DNA of 64,000 bases from an uncultured Porphyromonas sp. GTDB lineage: Bacteria > Bacteroidota > Bacteroidia > Bacteroidales > Porphyromonadaceae. Of the stretch, positions 35,854-44,305 are shown one piece after another (within the stretch, counting starts at the first letter, position 1; the number at the start of each line of letters is the position of its first letter). The position numbers were made by a program, and so were the translations under genes. The notes below the pieces were generated by a model that ran no database searches, was not told the origin of the DNA, and worked only from the letters and a program-made list of their open reading frames with translations. The stretch is from NCBI RefSeq assembly GCF_938023125.1, contig NZ_CALHDW010000010.1:26604-90603 (forward strand), read 5' to 3'.

Positions 35854-37296
35854 TTACAGAGATACTTTGTGAATAGAAGTGCCAACCCGCACTATATAAA
35901 CACCCCTTGACGGAAGCTGTAGCACGTGAGAGCCCGTGAGGTATCCCTGAGCTATCGTTTTTCCTTCCACTGTGTAGATAGAGTAGAGAATGGGGGACGA
36001 AGGCTCCTCAGGAAGCTCGATAACAAGACTGCCATCCCTTCCATATACCATATACTTCCCTAGCCCCTCCACCAAAGGAGGCTCTACCCCTAAGGGAAAC
36101 TTATCCGTTTCTATAATATTGGTGAAGTAGTTCCAGCCGAATGCCTGCCGGTACTTCTCTCCTGAACCGATAGGAACGTAAACAGGAATATCATTGGGAG
36201 TAAAGCCGTGAAATGGACCTTTCCCAGGATTGACCAAAGGATGTTCAGTACAATGAGGAGGATTGGGAGAGAGAGAATATATCTTCTGAAGGTGACTCAA
36301 GTCTCTAAATGCCCCGCCTTCAATATACTCCACAGTAGAGGGGAAAACAATCGAATCAATGAGACAGGAATTAAATGCGTCGTAGCCAATCCACCTCAGT
36401 TTCGGAGGAAGCTGATTGACCTTCAACTCGGAACACCACTGGAAAGCACTACGACCAATTTTTGTAACAGTTGTGGGGATGTTCGCTTCCTCCAACATAT
36501 CGCATAAAGACAAAAAACTATCTGGGATCTCGGTCAACCCTTCGGGCAGGACAATTCTCTTTAGTTTCTGGTTGTTGGAAAAAGACGAATCTCCTACCCT
36601 TTTGACGGTATTGGGTAGAACTATCTCCCTAAGATGTGTAGCATATATAGCGGACAAGCCGATGCTGTCTAACCCCTCGGGGAAATTCATCTCCTCTACC
36701 CTTACGTAATAGAATGCCAATATATTAATGGTTTTGAGGGTGGAGGGTAGAATAATCCTTTTAATACTATTACACCGGGCAAAACATCGGATGGGAATTT
36801 CTGTCACGCCCTCAGGAATTACCAATGGGTCTCCTTCAAGCCATCGATTACCATCAAAACAAAAGTGCCCCATCTTACGCAACGAAGAGGGAAAATTGAT
36901 CTGACTCAACGTCATCCTCGTAAAAGCATAAGCCCCAAACTCCGTAATATCATCAGGAAGAATGATGCGACGAATGTCTAGATAGTGTCCGGAAGTATAC
37001 CAATCTCTATCAACAAAAGCTTCGTCGGGGATCTTGTGGTTCTCAACCTGTGCATACTGCAAATTGACGATTCGCAGATTTCCATCCTTTGCGCAACGAA
37101 CTATAGTTTTGAAATCGGGAGCACTGATGGGACCATGCACCACCAACGAATCTATGGTGTTCCACTTGTCGCCCAAAACCTGCTCCAACTCACCATACCT
37201 GCTCACCCTCGCATCGAGGAAACTCTCCTGACTCCATACCTCAGGAGAACAGACCAGCCCCAAAAAGAGCAATAGAAATACCTGTATTCTTTTCAT
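35854..37296 (-). CDS. BspA-like leucine-rich-repeat surface protein with T9SS-type C-terminus
   Basis: A 480-aa exported protein. Signal peptide MKRIQVFLLLFLGLVCSPEVWSQ is followed by about ten BspA/TpLRR repeats between residues 95 and 345, recognisable as I-x-LP-x-x-(L/V)-x-x-I-x-x-x-AF (for example RIILPDDITEFGAYAFTRM, SIVFPSTVEYIEGGAF). The last 70 residues (YMVYGRDGSLVIEL to GVYIVRVG, then HKVSL) look like a type A T9SS sorting domain. It is probably secreted and anchored on the cell surface, where BspA relatives mediate adhesion. PorW is encoded 4 kb away. Adhesion is inferred from family. Confidence 0.92.
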   Translation of the reverse strand: MKRIQVFLLLFLGLVCSPEVWSQESFLDARVSRYGELEQVLGDKWNTIDSLVVHGPISAPDFKTIVRCAKDGNLRIVNLQYAQVENHKIPDEAFVDRDWYTSGHYLDIRRIILPDDITEFGAYAFTRMTLSQINFPSSLRKMGHFCFDGNRWLEGDPLVIPEGVTEIPIRCFARCNSIKRIILPSTLKTINILAFYYVRVEEMNFPEGLDSIGLSAIYATHLREIVLPNTVKRVGDSSFSNNQKLKRIVLPEGLTEIPDSFLSLCDMLEEANIPTTVTKIGRSAFQWCSELKVNQLPPKLRWIGYDAFNSCLIDSIVFPSTVEYIEGGAFRDLSHLQKIYSLSPNPPHCTEHPLVNPGKGPFHGFTPNDIPVYVPIGSGEKYRQAFGWNYFTNIIETDKFPLGVEPPLVEGLGKYMVYGRDGSLVIELPEEPSSPILYSIYTVEGKTIAQGYLTGSHVLQLPSRGVYIVRVGTSIHKVSL

Positions 37297-37956
37297 CGTT
37301 TCTCTATGTAAATTTCTCTATGTAATAAATAAATACGGCAAGAGAGGGAGAGACCTTTGCATCCTCCGCTCCATACCTACCGTTTCCTATTGGAAATCAT
37401 CTTTTACATTAAGCCCATCAGGGAACAAATCGCCTCCTGCATGTCACTAACATGGTGCAAATGTATACATTTGTTATATATCTACAATATCCAAGGAGGG
37501 GAAATTCAGTCACTTTGCCTACCTCACACTCACCAAAAACCTCTTAGATTACAAATTATTTCCATACACATAGCCGTACCCTAAAGTCTTCTTCCAAAAT
37601 GGGTATGGAGGAAGGGAGAGGAAACCGCCGTGTGAAACGCGCTAAAAACGCTGCCCTAAAATTCGAGCGGAATAGGGCAAGAAAATTTCGTTCCACAGCT
37701 AATTTTGCACCTCAAAACCAGCCTAAAAAGTTTGGAAAATCAGGCAGTTCCCGGATCCGTTTTTGCCCGACAGTCCCAGGAGGATAGATCTAAAAAGAAA
37801 ACGAACTCTCCCTTTACCTATCTTTTCTCCTCGCCCCACCGAGATTCTCAAAATCGTCCTTTCGTATTCTATCCTCCCCCGGCGCATCCCCCTTTCCTCT
37901 CTCCTCTAGCAGGTTACCCCTCCACAGGGTAATTTTTTTTGCTATCTTTGCGGTGC
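37297..37956. other. Gene-free region before the antiporter gene
   Basis: 660 bp with no credible gene. Immediately upstream of the LRR gene is a tandem duplication of TTTCTCTATGTAA (37299-37325). The rest is A/T- and C-rich spacer; the only clear signal is the antiporter -7 box at its right end. Confidence 0.6.
37943..37950 (+). promoter_or_regulatory. -7 box of the antiporter gene
   Basis: TATCTTTG ends 6 nt before ATG 37957, so the mRNA should be leaderless or nearly so. This also shows that an in-frame TTG at 37939 is not the start. Confidence 0.6.
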
Positions 37957-39456
37957 ATGATAGAATACCTCATCCTACTCGCATCGGTTATCGTATTTGC
38001 GGGTATCATCATCGGGAAAGTGGGTTCTCGGTATGGCATTCCGGCCCTTTTGCTCTTTCTCTTTACGGGAATGCTCTTCGGGAGTGATGGATTCGGGTTC
38101 CAATTTGAGGATGCACAGATAGCACAACACATTGGCATGGTGGCCTTGGCCATTATCCTCTTTACGGGGGGTATGGACACAAAGCTGCGCGAGATCCGCC
38201 CCATTATGCTACCGGGGCTGTTGCTCTCTACCCTCGGGGTGCTACTTACCACCCTCTTTACCGGACTTTTTATCCACCTACTCACCAAGAACTTTGCTCT
38301 TGGGGTTACGCTGAGCCTGCCGCTCTCGCTCCTCCTCGCAGCCACTATGTCGAGTACCGACAGTGCCTCTGTCTTTGCGCTACTGCGCTCTCAGCGTGTA
38401 CACCTCAAGCACAACCTCAAACCCATCCTCGAGCTAGAGAGTGGGAGTAACGACCCCATGGCCTATATGCTTACCATTGCGCTCATCGGATTTTTGCAGC
38501 AATCGGAGCTTGCGATAGGGGCTTTACTACTACACTTCGTCCGGCAATTCGTACTCGGCGGAGCCTTGGGGCTCCTTTTCGGTTGGTTGGCGGTCTGGTT
38601 GGTCAATCGCATACAGATCCCCAACCGCACCCTCTACCCTATTATGCTGCTCTGCCTTCTCTTCTTCTCCTTTTCTCTCACAAACATAATCCAAGGGAAT
38701 GGTTACCTTGCCGTTTATATCACGGGTATTGTATTGGGGAATGCCAAACTGTGCCACCGAGGGAGCATCAATCACTTCTTCGATGGCGTCACCTGGCTCG
38801 TGCAGATTATCCTCTTTATCATGCTAGGGCTACTTGTCAACCCCAGCGAACTCCTCTCCGTGGGCGTATTGGGGGTGCTTATTGCCCTCTTTATGATGGT
38901 GCTAGGTCGCCCTCTGGCTGTACACCTTACGCTCCTACCCTTCCGCCGCTTAGGATTCAAGGGTAAGGGATTTCTCTCTTGGGTAGGGCTTCGTGGGGCT
39001 GCTCCTATCATCTTTGCCACCTATCCGGTGGTCAGTGGCATACAGGGATCCTCTATTCTATTCAACATCGTTTTTATCGTAACTCTTCTCTCCCTACTCA
39101 TCCAGGGGATGACCATTACCCCCATGGCTCGACTACTGGGATTGGCAAAGCCGGCTCCCCCCGAGGGGAACTTTATAGGTGTAGAGATCCCCGACGAATT
39201 GGGGACGCAAATGCAGGAGAGAGAAGTACGCAAAGAGATGCTTGCCAAAGGGGAAGAACTGCGTCAAATCGAACTATTAGAGACCGAACTTGTTATATTG
39301 GTCCGGCGCAAAAATAGATTTATTGTGCCTAAGGGCGCGCTCAAACTTCACGTGGGAGATATTCTACTTATCGTTTCGGAGCACTCCCAGCAGTCTGCAA
39401 GCAACGACGGACACCACCAACTCATAGAGCGCATTCGCAAGAGCCTACTACAATAA
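37957..39456 (+). CDS. Cation/proton antiporter (CPA1, CvrA/NhaP2-like) with C-terminal TrkA-C domain
   Basis: A 499-aa inner-membrane potassium(sodium)/proton antiporter. About 12 hydrophobic helices fill residues 1-385, with the conserved MSSTDSASVFALLRS and ELESGSNDPMAYML segments (exchange-site Asp residues) and FLSWVGLRGAAPIIFA. The last 100 residues form a cytoplasmic RCK C-terminal (TrkA-C) domain (LVILVRRKNRFIVPKG, LHVGDILLIVSE) that usually binds a regulatory ligand. The ATG at 37957 fits the family N-terminus MIEYLILLASVIVFAG. A rhodanese gene follows 23 bp later. Confidence 0.94.
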   Translation: MIEYLILLASVIVFAGIIIGKVGSRYGIPALLLFLFTGMLFGSDGFGFQFEDAQIAQHIGMVALAIILFTGGMDTKLREIRPIMLPGLLLSTLGVLLTTLFTGLFIHLLTKNFALGVTLSLPLSLLLAATMSSTDSASVFALLRSQRVHLKHNLKPILELESGSNDPMAYMLTIALIGFLQQSELAIGALLLHFVRQFVLGGALGLLFGWLAVWLVNRIQIPNRTLYPIMLLCLLFFSFSLTNIIQGNGYLAVYITGIVLGNAKLCHRGSINHFFDGVTWLVQIILFIMLGLLVNPSELLSVGVLGVLIALFMMVLGRPLAVHLTLLPFRRLGFKGKGFLSWVGLRGAAPIIFATYPVVSGIQGSSILFNIVFIVTLLSLLIQGMTITPMARLLGLAKPAPPEGNFIGVEIPDELGTQMQEREVRKEMLAKGEELRQIELLETELVILVRRKNRFIVPKGALKLHVGDILLIVSEHSQQSASNDGHHQLIERIRKSLLQ

Positions 39457-39479
39457 AACAGTATAGAAATATTACTCCT

Positions 39480-39881
39480 ATGAACAGCAATTACATTTTC
39501 ATCAGCCTTGTAGCCTTAGTTATGATTGGGGCTATCGTGGGATGCTCTCTCACCAAAAAAGAGAAGAGACCTCAGATCGTAGCTGCCGATGTAGCTACCT
39601 TTAAGAAAATAATAGAGCGACCCGACATACAACTGGTAGATGCTCGCACCCCAAAAGAATACAACGAGGGGCATATCGGGAACGCCATTAACATAGATGT
39701 TTTGGCCGAAGATTTCATCCCCAAAGCCACACAACTTCTGAAAAAGGAGAAGCCCATCGCCGTCTACTGCCGCTCGGGCAAGCGGAGCACAATAGCTGCC
39801 GAAAAACTTGCCGCAGCGGGCTTCTCGGGCCCCATTTATAATCTCACCGGAGGATATCTCGCTTACACTGCTCAGGAGTAA
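39480..39881 (+). CDS. Rhodanese-domain lipoprotein
   Basis: A 133-aa protein: a lipoprotein-like N-terminus (hydrophobic core ISLVALVMIGAIVGC, Cys22) and one rhodanese domain. The active-site loop YCRSGKRS (Cys97) is intact and the VDARTPKEYNEGHIGNAINI signature is present, so sulfurtransferase or related thiol chemistry in the periplasm is plausible. It lies 23 bp after the antiporter and 45 bp before the MATE gene and may be co-transcribed with both. The sulfur donor and acceptor are unknown. Confidence 0.92.
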   Translation: MNSNYIFISLVALVMIGAIVGCSLTKKEKRPQIVAADVATFKKIIERPDIQLVDARTPKEYNEGHIGNAINIDVLAEDFIPKATQLLKKEKPIAVYCRSGKRSTIAAEKLAAAGFSGPIYNLTGGYLAYTAQE

Positions 39882-39926
39882 AGGGAACGCCCTCTGAGCT
39901 TCCCAAACACTCCTCAATCCTTAACT

Positions 39927-41291
39927 ATGCTACGTCTCCAACGTGCGCACTACAAACCTCTCCTCTCGATAGGGATCCCCATCATGATCGGGCAAGTTGC
40001 TATTGTTTTAGTCAGCTTTGTCGACAACATCATGGTGGGCAATCATAGCCTAGACGAACTAGCCGCAGCAGCCTTTGTCAATAACTTTCTCAACCTATTA
40101 CTCGTGTTGGGGATGGGCTTTTCGTACGGCTTGACCCCTCTCGTTGCGGAGTCGCACAAGCTAAACCGCCCGGAGCGTGCAGGCCTTTACCTCAAGGGTA
40201 GTATGCTGCTCAATACCCTACTGGCATTGGCCTTAGGGGGTATCGCATTGGGGCTATCCCCCTTTCTCGAATTCTTCAACTTGGAGTCTCGCTTGATGCC
40301 TCTAGCCCAACCCTATTACCTCCTTCAGGTGATTAGCTTTGTGGTGTCCATGGTCTTCAACGGGCTAAAGCAATTCTACGACGGCATGAGTCGCACTCGC
40401 CTACCCATGTACATCACCATAGCCGGCGTAGGGATTAACATTCTACTCAACTGGGGGCTTATCTACGGACGCATGGGCTTACCCGAGTGGGGGCTGTATG
40501 GAGCCGGTATCGCAACGCTTATCAGCCGTGTTGCCATGGTTGCGCTCCTAGGGCTGAGCTTCTTTGCCGATCGATCCCTAGGAAAAGAGCGATACGGATT
40601 CTTCGCGGGGCAGCTCGATCGCTCCATCCTCAAGCCCCTTACCCTATTGGGGACCCCTGTTGCCATCCAACTAGGGCTGGAGACCGCCTCTTTTACCATT
40701 GCCGTAATCTTTGTAGCACGCATCGGTAGCTTTGCTCTCGCTGCCCACCAAGTGGTGAATACGGTAACCGTGCTTGGCTTTCTCATGTACTACGGGCTAG
40801 GCTCCGCCACGGCTATACGAGTAAGCCACTATCGAGCTATCGAAGACTATCAGGAGGCCAAAAACGTTGCTCGAGCCGCCCATCAGATCGGCTCTGTCAT
40901 GGCCCTTGTTGCTATGATTGTGATCTTTGCCATCCGGAGCAAAGTAAGCCTGCTCTTCAACCCCGATGAGCGTCTGGCCCCTCTTGTTGCCATCACCCTG
41001 ATCCCGGTAGTGATCTACCAATTGGGGGATATGCTGCAAATCGTCTACGCCAATGCCCTGAGAGGGCTGGAGCATGTACGCATGTTGGTACCTATTTCCA
41101 TCCTCTGCCACCTCTTGGTTGCCCCTATTCTAGCCTATCTATTTGCATTTGTATTGATGGCAGAGCACCCTGAGTGGCAATTACTTGCCGTGTGGAGCTC
41201 CTTCCCCATCAGCCTTACGCTCATAGGAATACTGCTCTACCGAGATTTTTACAAAAATTGCAATAAGGAGAGCCGCCGCCCCAGAAGTTAG
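39927..41291 (+). CDS. MATE family multidrug/Na+ efflux transporter
   Basis: A 454-aa inner-membrane exporter with 12 predicted helices. Family signatures include PIMIGQVAIVLVSFVDNIMVG at the N-terminus and the repeat-related VAIQLGLETASFTIAVIFVA in the second half. The C-terminus is short and basic (KNCNKESRRPRS). Substrates (cationic drugs, or flavin-like compounds) cannot be deduced. Likely in the antiporter-rhodanese transcription unit. Confidence 0.94.
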   Translation: MLRLQRAHYKPLLSIGIPIMIGQVAIVLVSFVDNIMVGNHSLDELAAAAFVNNFLNLLLVLGMGFSYGLTPLVAESHKLNRPERAGLYLKGSMLLNTLLALALGGIALGLSPFLEFFNLESRLMPLAQPYYLLQVISFVVSMVFNGLKQFYDGMSRTRLPMYITIAGVGINILLNWGLIYGRMGLPEWGLYGAGIATLISRVAMVALLGLSFFADRSLGKERYGFFAGQLDRSILKPLTLLGTPVAIQLGLETASFTIAVIFVARIGSFALAAHQVVNTVTVLGFLMYYGLGSATAIRVSHYRAIEDYQEAKNVARAAHQIGSVMALVAMIVIFAIRSKVSLLFNPDERLAPLVAITLIPVVIYQLGDMLQIVYANALRGLEHVRMLVPISILCHLLVAPILAYLFAFVLMAEHPEWQLLAVWSSFPISLTLIGILLYRDFYKNCNKESRRPRS

Positions 41292-41336
41292 GTACCCACA
41301 AGTAGGCAATACCAGTCGATATTGGGCAGGATACTG

Positions 41337-41344
41337 TACCTTTG
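41337..41344 (+). promoter_or_regulatory. Candidate -7 box of the ThrE genes
   Basis: TACCTTTG, 50 nt before the first ThrE start. No well-placed -33 element. Confidence 0.5.
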
Positions 41345-41394
41345 CAGCGAAAATATTACTGGTAAACCATTGATAGGATTTTAGCTTTCAGCAT

Positions 41395-42177
41395 ATGACG
41401 GTTAATCACCTTAAGCGCATTGCTCAATTCCTTGCCGACTATTCAGCCCGTCTTATTGGCTCGGGAGTACATACATCTCGCACGGTGCGCAACACCAAGC
41501 GCATAGGCACAGCCCTAGGCTGCGAGACGCACCTCAATCTCTCGATGAAGACCATGACGCTGACCGTTCGCGACGAAGAAACGGGGGATATTATCACCGA
41601 GGTGATCGATATTCCCACGCTCCCGATAAAGTTTGTACTCAACTCCGATCTCAGCGCCCTCAGTTGGGAAATCCACGATCGTAAGCTCTCGATAGACGAA
41701 GCAGAGAAGCGATACCAAGAGGTACTTGCCGGCTCCAATAGGCAACCCTTTTGGCAAGCATGGCTCCTCATCTCTATGTCTAACGCCTGCTTCTGTGCCC
41801 TCTTTGGCGGAGACCTTTTTGCCTGCCTCCTTGTGGCACTTGATACGGCAGCCGGCTTCTATCTACGAAAATTCCTCATCGGTAGGGGGCTAAACCACTA
41901 CGTAGCCATTACGCTAGCCGCCGCCATCTCCATCGCCATACCGGCTCTCGGGATCTACCTGGGTTGCCCTACCGAAACTGGCTCTACGGCCTTGGCGACC
42001 TCTGTGCTCTACCTTATCCCCGGAGTACCCCTAATCAATGGTATTATAGATATTGTAGAGGGGCATACTCTCTCGGGAACATCCCGACTGATCCACGGAG
42101 CCTTGATCATTCTCTCGATAGCCTGCGGCATGGCCATTACGCTCCTCATTGCCACCGGCAACATTGCCAAGATATAG
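41395..42177 (+). CDS. Threonine/serine exporter family, large subunit (DUF1212/ThrE)
   Basis: A 260-aa membrane protein. The N-terminal 120 residues are soluble and contain the ThrE-type LADYSARLIGSGVHTSRTVRN segment; five hydrophobic helices follow (WLLISMSNACFCALFGGDLF, YVAITLAAAISIAIPALGIYLG, ALIILSIACGMAITLLIATG). The PLINGIIDIVEGHTLSG motif is typical. In actinobacteria a single ThrE exports threonine and serine; here the function is split with the next gene. Confidence 0.93.
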   Translation: MTVNHLKRIAQFLADYSARLIGSGVHTSRTVRNTKRIGTALGCETHLNLSMKTMTLTVRDEETGDIITEVIDIPTLPIKFVLNSDLSALSWEIHDRKLSIDEAEKRYQEVLAGSNRQPFWQAWLLISMSNACFCALFGGDLFACLLVALDTAAGFYLRKFLIGRGLNHYVAITLAAAISIAIPALGIYLGCPTETGSTALATSVLYLIPGVPLINGIIDIVEGHTLSGTSRLIHGALIILSIACGMAITLLIATGNIAKI

Positions 42178-42204
42178 TCCCCCACCCTCCGTTTCAATAT
42201 CTAT

Positions 42205-42711
42205 ATGGATATACTACTGAGTTTGCTCCAAGATGCTTTTTTTGCAGGCATGGCTGCGGTAGGTTTTGCCGCAGTATCGGTCCCCCCTCGTAGGAGCTTC
42301 CCTCCCATTATCATACTAGCTGCCCTAGGGCATGGACTTCGTTGGTATCTGATGAATCACCTCGGGGTAGACATCGTGGGCGCCTCCCTCTTGGCCTCAA
42401 CGTTCATCGGATTCGGAAGCTATATTTTCGGGCGCTGGTGGGTACATATCCCCATGACGGTACTCTATATCCCTGCCCTATTGCCCATGATCCCCGGTAT
42501 GTATTGCTACAATGCCGTCTTGAGCTTGGTACTCTTTGTAATACACCACAAAGAGCCCGCTCTGGCCGTGCAATACATGCAAGACTTCCAGACCAACTTT
42601 GTAATAGCCCTTACGGTTATCTTCACACTGGGGATAGGCAGCATCCTCCCCGTCTTTATCCTCTACAAGAGCTCCTATACACTATCCCGCAGAAAGTTTA
42701 GGGACTCCTAA
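42205..42711 (+). CDS. Threonine/serine exporter family, small subunit (DUF3815/ThrE-C)
   Basis: A 168-aa protein with five hydrophobic helices, corresponding to the C-terminal half of fused ThrE. The motif PALLPMIPGMYCYNAV matches the PLIPG-type motif of the larger subunit. It starts 27 bp after that subunit, so the two form a membrane complex in all probability. Substrate inferred from family only. Confidence 0.93.
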   Translation: MDILLSLLQDAFFAGMAAVGFAAVSVPPRRSFPPIIILAALGHGLRWYLMNHLGVDIVGASLLASTFIGFGSYIFGRWWVHIPMTVLYIPALLPMIPGMYCYNAVLSLVLFVIHHKEPALAVQYMQDFQTNFVIALTVIFTLGIGSILPVFILYKSSYTLSRRKFRDS

Positions 42712-42791
42712 CCCCTCCCAAAGCCGGCCCCCTCGAGAGAGGGTTTCGCCACCTCCCCCCAAAAAAAGGTGCCCTATTCTCCCCATTTAGT

Positions 42792-42799
42792 TACATTTG
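42792..42799 (+). promoter_or_regulatory. Candidate -7 box of the hcpR-like gene
   Basis: TACATTTG, about 20 nt before the start codon; no GTCGC-N4-GCGAC palindrome is present here. Confidence 0.5.
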
Positions 42800-42819
42800 C
42801 AAAGTAAACGGTATAGAGT

Positions 42820-43509
42820 ATGACAGAGAGCGATTTTGATCTATTATTGGAGGCTTGGCAACGGAGTGGGCTTGCCGGTAAGATGAGCACCGAGGAGGTA
42901 GCTCAGCTGCTCCGCGGGTGCCCGTGCAAAAAGGAGACTCTAAAGCGGGGCGAATTATATGCCATCGGAGGGGATAAACTGCGCGACCTACGCATCGTAG
43001 GCAAGGGCGGCATCAAGGCGGAAATGGTGGGCACCTCGGGCAAACAACTGCTGATGGATACCCTAACACCCGGGCGCATCGTTGCTCCGGCCCTTCTTTT
43101 TGCCGAAGACAATGCCCTCCCCGTAACGCTCATGGCCAACGAGGAGAGCATACTTTTTAGGATGGGCAAGGAAGACTTCCGAGACCTTATGCACCAATCG
43201 CCCCAACTGATGACGAACTTTATCGGCATCGTTTCCAACATCAGCGTTTTCCTCATGGGCAAGATTTACCAACTCTCCCTACGTAGCTTGCAAGGGAAAA
43301 TTGCGGACTACCTACTCCAAATCTACCTCAAAGAGGGCAACAAACGACTACAAATAGACTCGTCGTGGAAGGAGTTGGCGGATCGCTTTGGCGTGAATCG
43401 CCAATCCTTGGCACGCAGCCTCGCCCAACTCGAAGAGGAGGGATTGCTCCGCGTAGAGGGTAAGTCTATAGAAATACTCCAACCGCACCGGATGGCAGGG
43501 TTGGAGTAA
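42820..43509 (+). CDS. hcpR: Crp/Fnr-family transcription regulator, HcpR-like
   Basis: A 229-aa regulator: cyclic-nucleotide-binding-like beta-barrel (residues about 25-130), dimerisation helix (FIGIVSNISVFLMGKIYQL) and a C-terminal winged helix with SWKELADRFGVNRQSLARSLAQLEEEG. It has only the CPC cysteine pair near residue 30 and lacks the spaced FNR Fe-S cysteines. It is convergent with ric and hcp, the genes controlled by HcpR in Porphyromonas and other anaerobes, where HcpR senses nitric oxide, possibly through haem. The HcpR name rests on this context and on the operator candidate upstream of hcp. Confidence 0.9.
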   Translation: MTESDFDLLLEAWQRSGLAGKMSTEEVAQLLRGCPCKKETLKRGELYAIGGDKLRDLRIVGKGGIKAEMVGTSGKQLLMDTLTPGRIVAPALLFAEDNALPVTLMANEESILFRMGKEDFRDLMHQSPQLMTNFIGIVSNISVFLMGKIYQLSLRSLQGKIADYLLQIYLKEGNKRLQIDSSWKELADRFGVNRQSLARSLAQLEEEGLLRVEGKSIEILQPHRMAGLE

Positions 43510-43537
43510 GCACACATATTATATAGAGATGATCGAA

Positions 43538-44284
43538 CTATTGGCCGTCCCAATTACATTGAGGTTCGTTGTCAATAGCCCAGGGGAAAAGGATGTTGTT
43601 CTCCAAATGAATATGCTCGTGTAGCTGTTGCTCAAAGCGAGCAATCCGCTGAAGAACCAATTTATAACTTTCGCACGCATCCGCAGGTGGGGTATATCCA
43701 TTGGTGAGAGCAGCAATCGTGCGATAGCGTTCGCCCTCGCCGTCGTGCTCCGTAAGCATCACTCCAATAGGGTGAACCACCGAACCACAGTGGAAAGAGC
43801 CCAACGTGCCTTCCCCCGCCAATGCTGCGAAGAGGTCGTATAGATAGGGGAATAGTACCTGCTCCTCTTTCTGGAGATGCTCTTCGAGGGCTAGCAAAGA
43901 CTCGGCAAAGAGACTCCGCACCTCCATCAATTCGGGATGATTCTCACCATGTACGCTCGCCACCTTGTCTAGCAACTGAAGCGTTACAGGGCCCTCTCTG
44001 CGGATGCCTCGGTGGTGTACCTTGAGGATATAGTCCATCAGAAGATCTTTGTCCCACTCCTTAAAAGCGTAAGAATAAGATCCTTCACTTTGCTCTTGGA
44101 GTGCTTGATCCAAGGCTGTAATCACCTCTTCTACCGAAGCCCCTGCCTTAGCACAGGCCTCTATAAAGGGCTCTTCGCCATGACAGCAGAAGTCGATCCC
44201 ATAGCGATGAAATACGGGTACGGCACGGTAGTCGTAAGCCGCAATAGCGCCAACGGTCGTGGTTTTATAATTCATTCCAGCCAT
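43538..44284 (-). CDS. ric: Iron-sulfur cluster repair di-iron protein (RIC/YtfE/ScdA)
   Basis: A 248-aa protein that repairs Fe-S clusters after nitric oxide or oxidative damage. N-terminal ScdA_N domain (TVGAIAAYDYRAVPVFHRYGID, then FCCHG), then a hemerythrin-like domain with His/Glu ligands in VHHRGIRREG, LEEHLQKEEQVLFPYL, LTEHDGEGERY and LHEHIHLENNILFPWA. It starts 21 bp after hcp and is clearly in the same operon. Confidence 0.95.
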   Translation of the reverse strand: MAGMNYKTTTVGAIAAYDYRAVPVFHRYGIDFCCHGEEPFIEACAKAGASVEEVITALDQALQEQSEGSYSYAFKEWDKDLLMDYILKVHHRGIRREGPVTLQLLDKVASVHGENHPELMEVRSLFAESLLALEEHLQKEEQVLFPYLYDLFAALAGEGTLGSFHCGSVVHPIGVMLTEHDGEGERYRTIAALTNGYTPPADACESYKLVLQRIARFEQQLHEHIHLENNILFPWAIDNEPQCNWDGQ

Positions 44285-44305
44285 AATTGTGTTCTGTTAA
44301 AAGGG

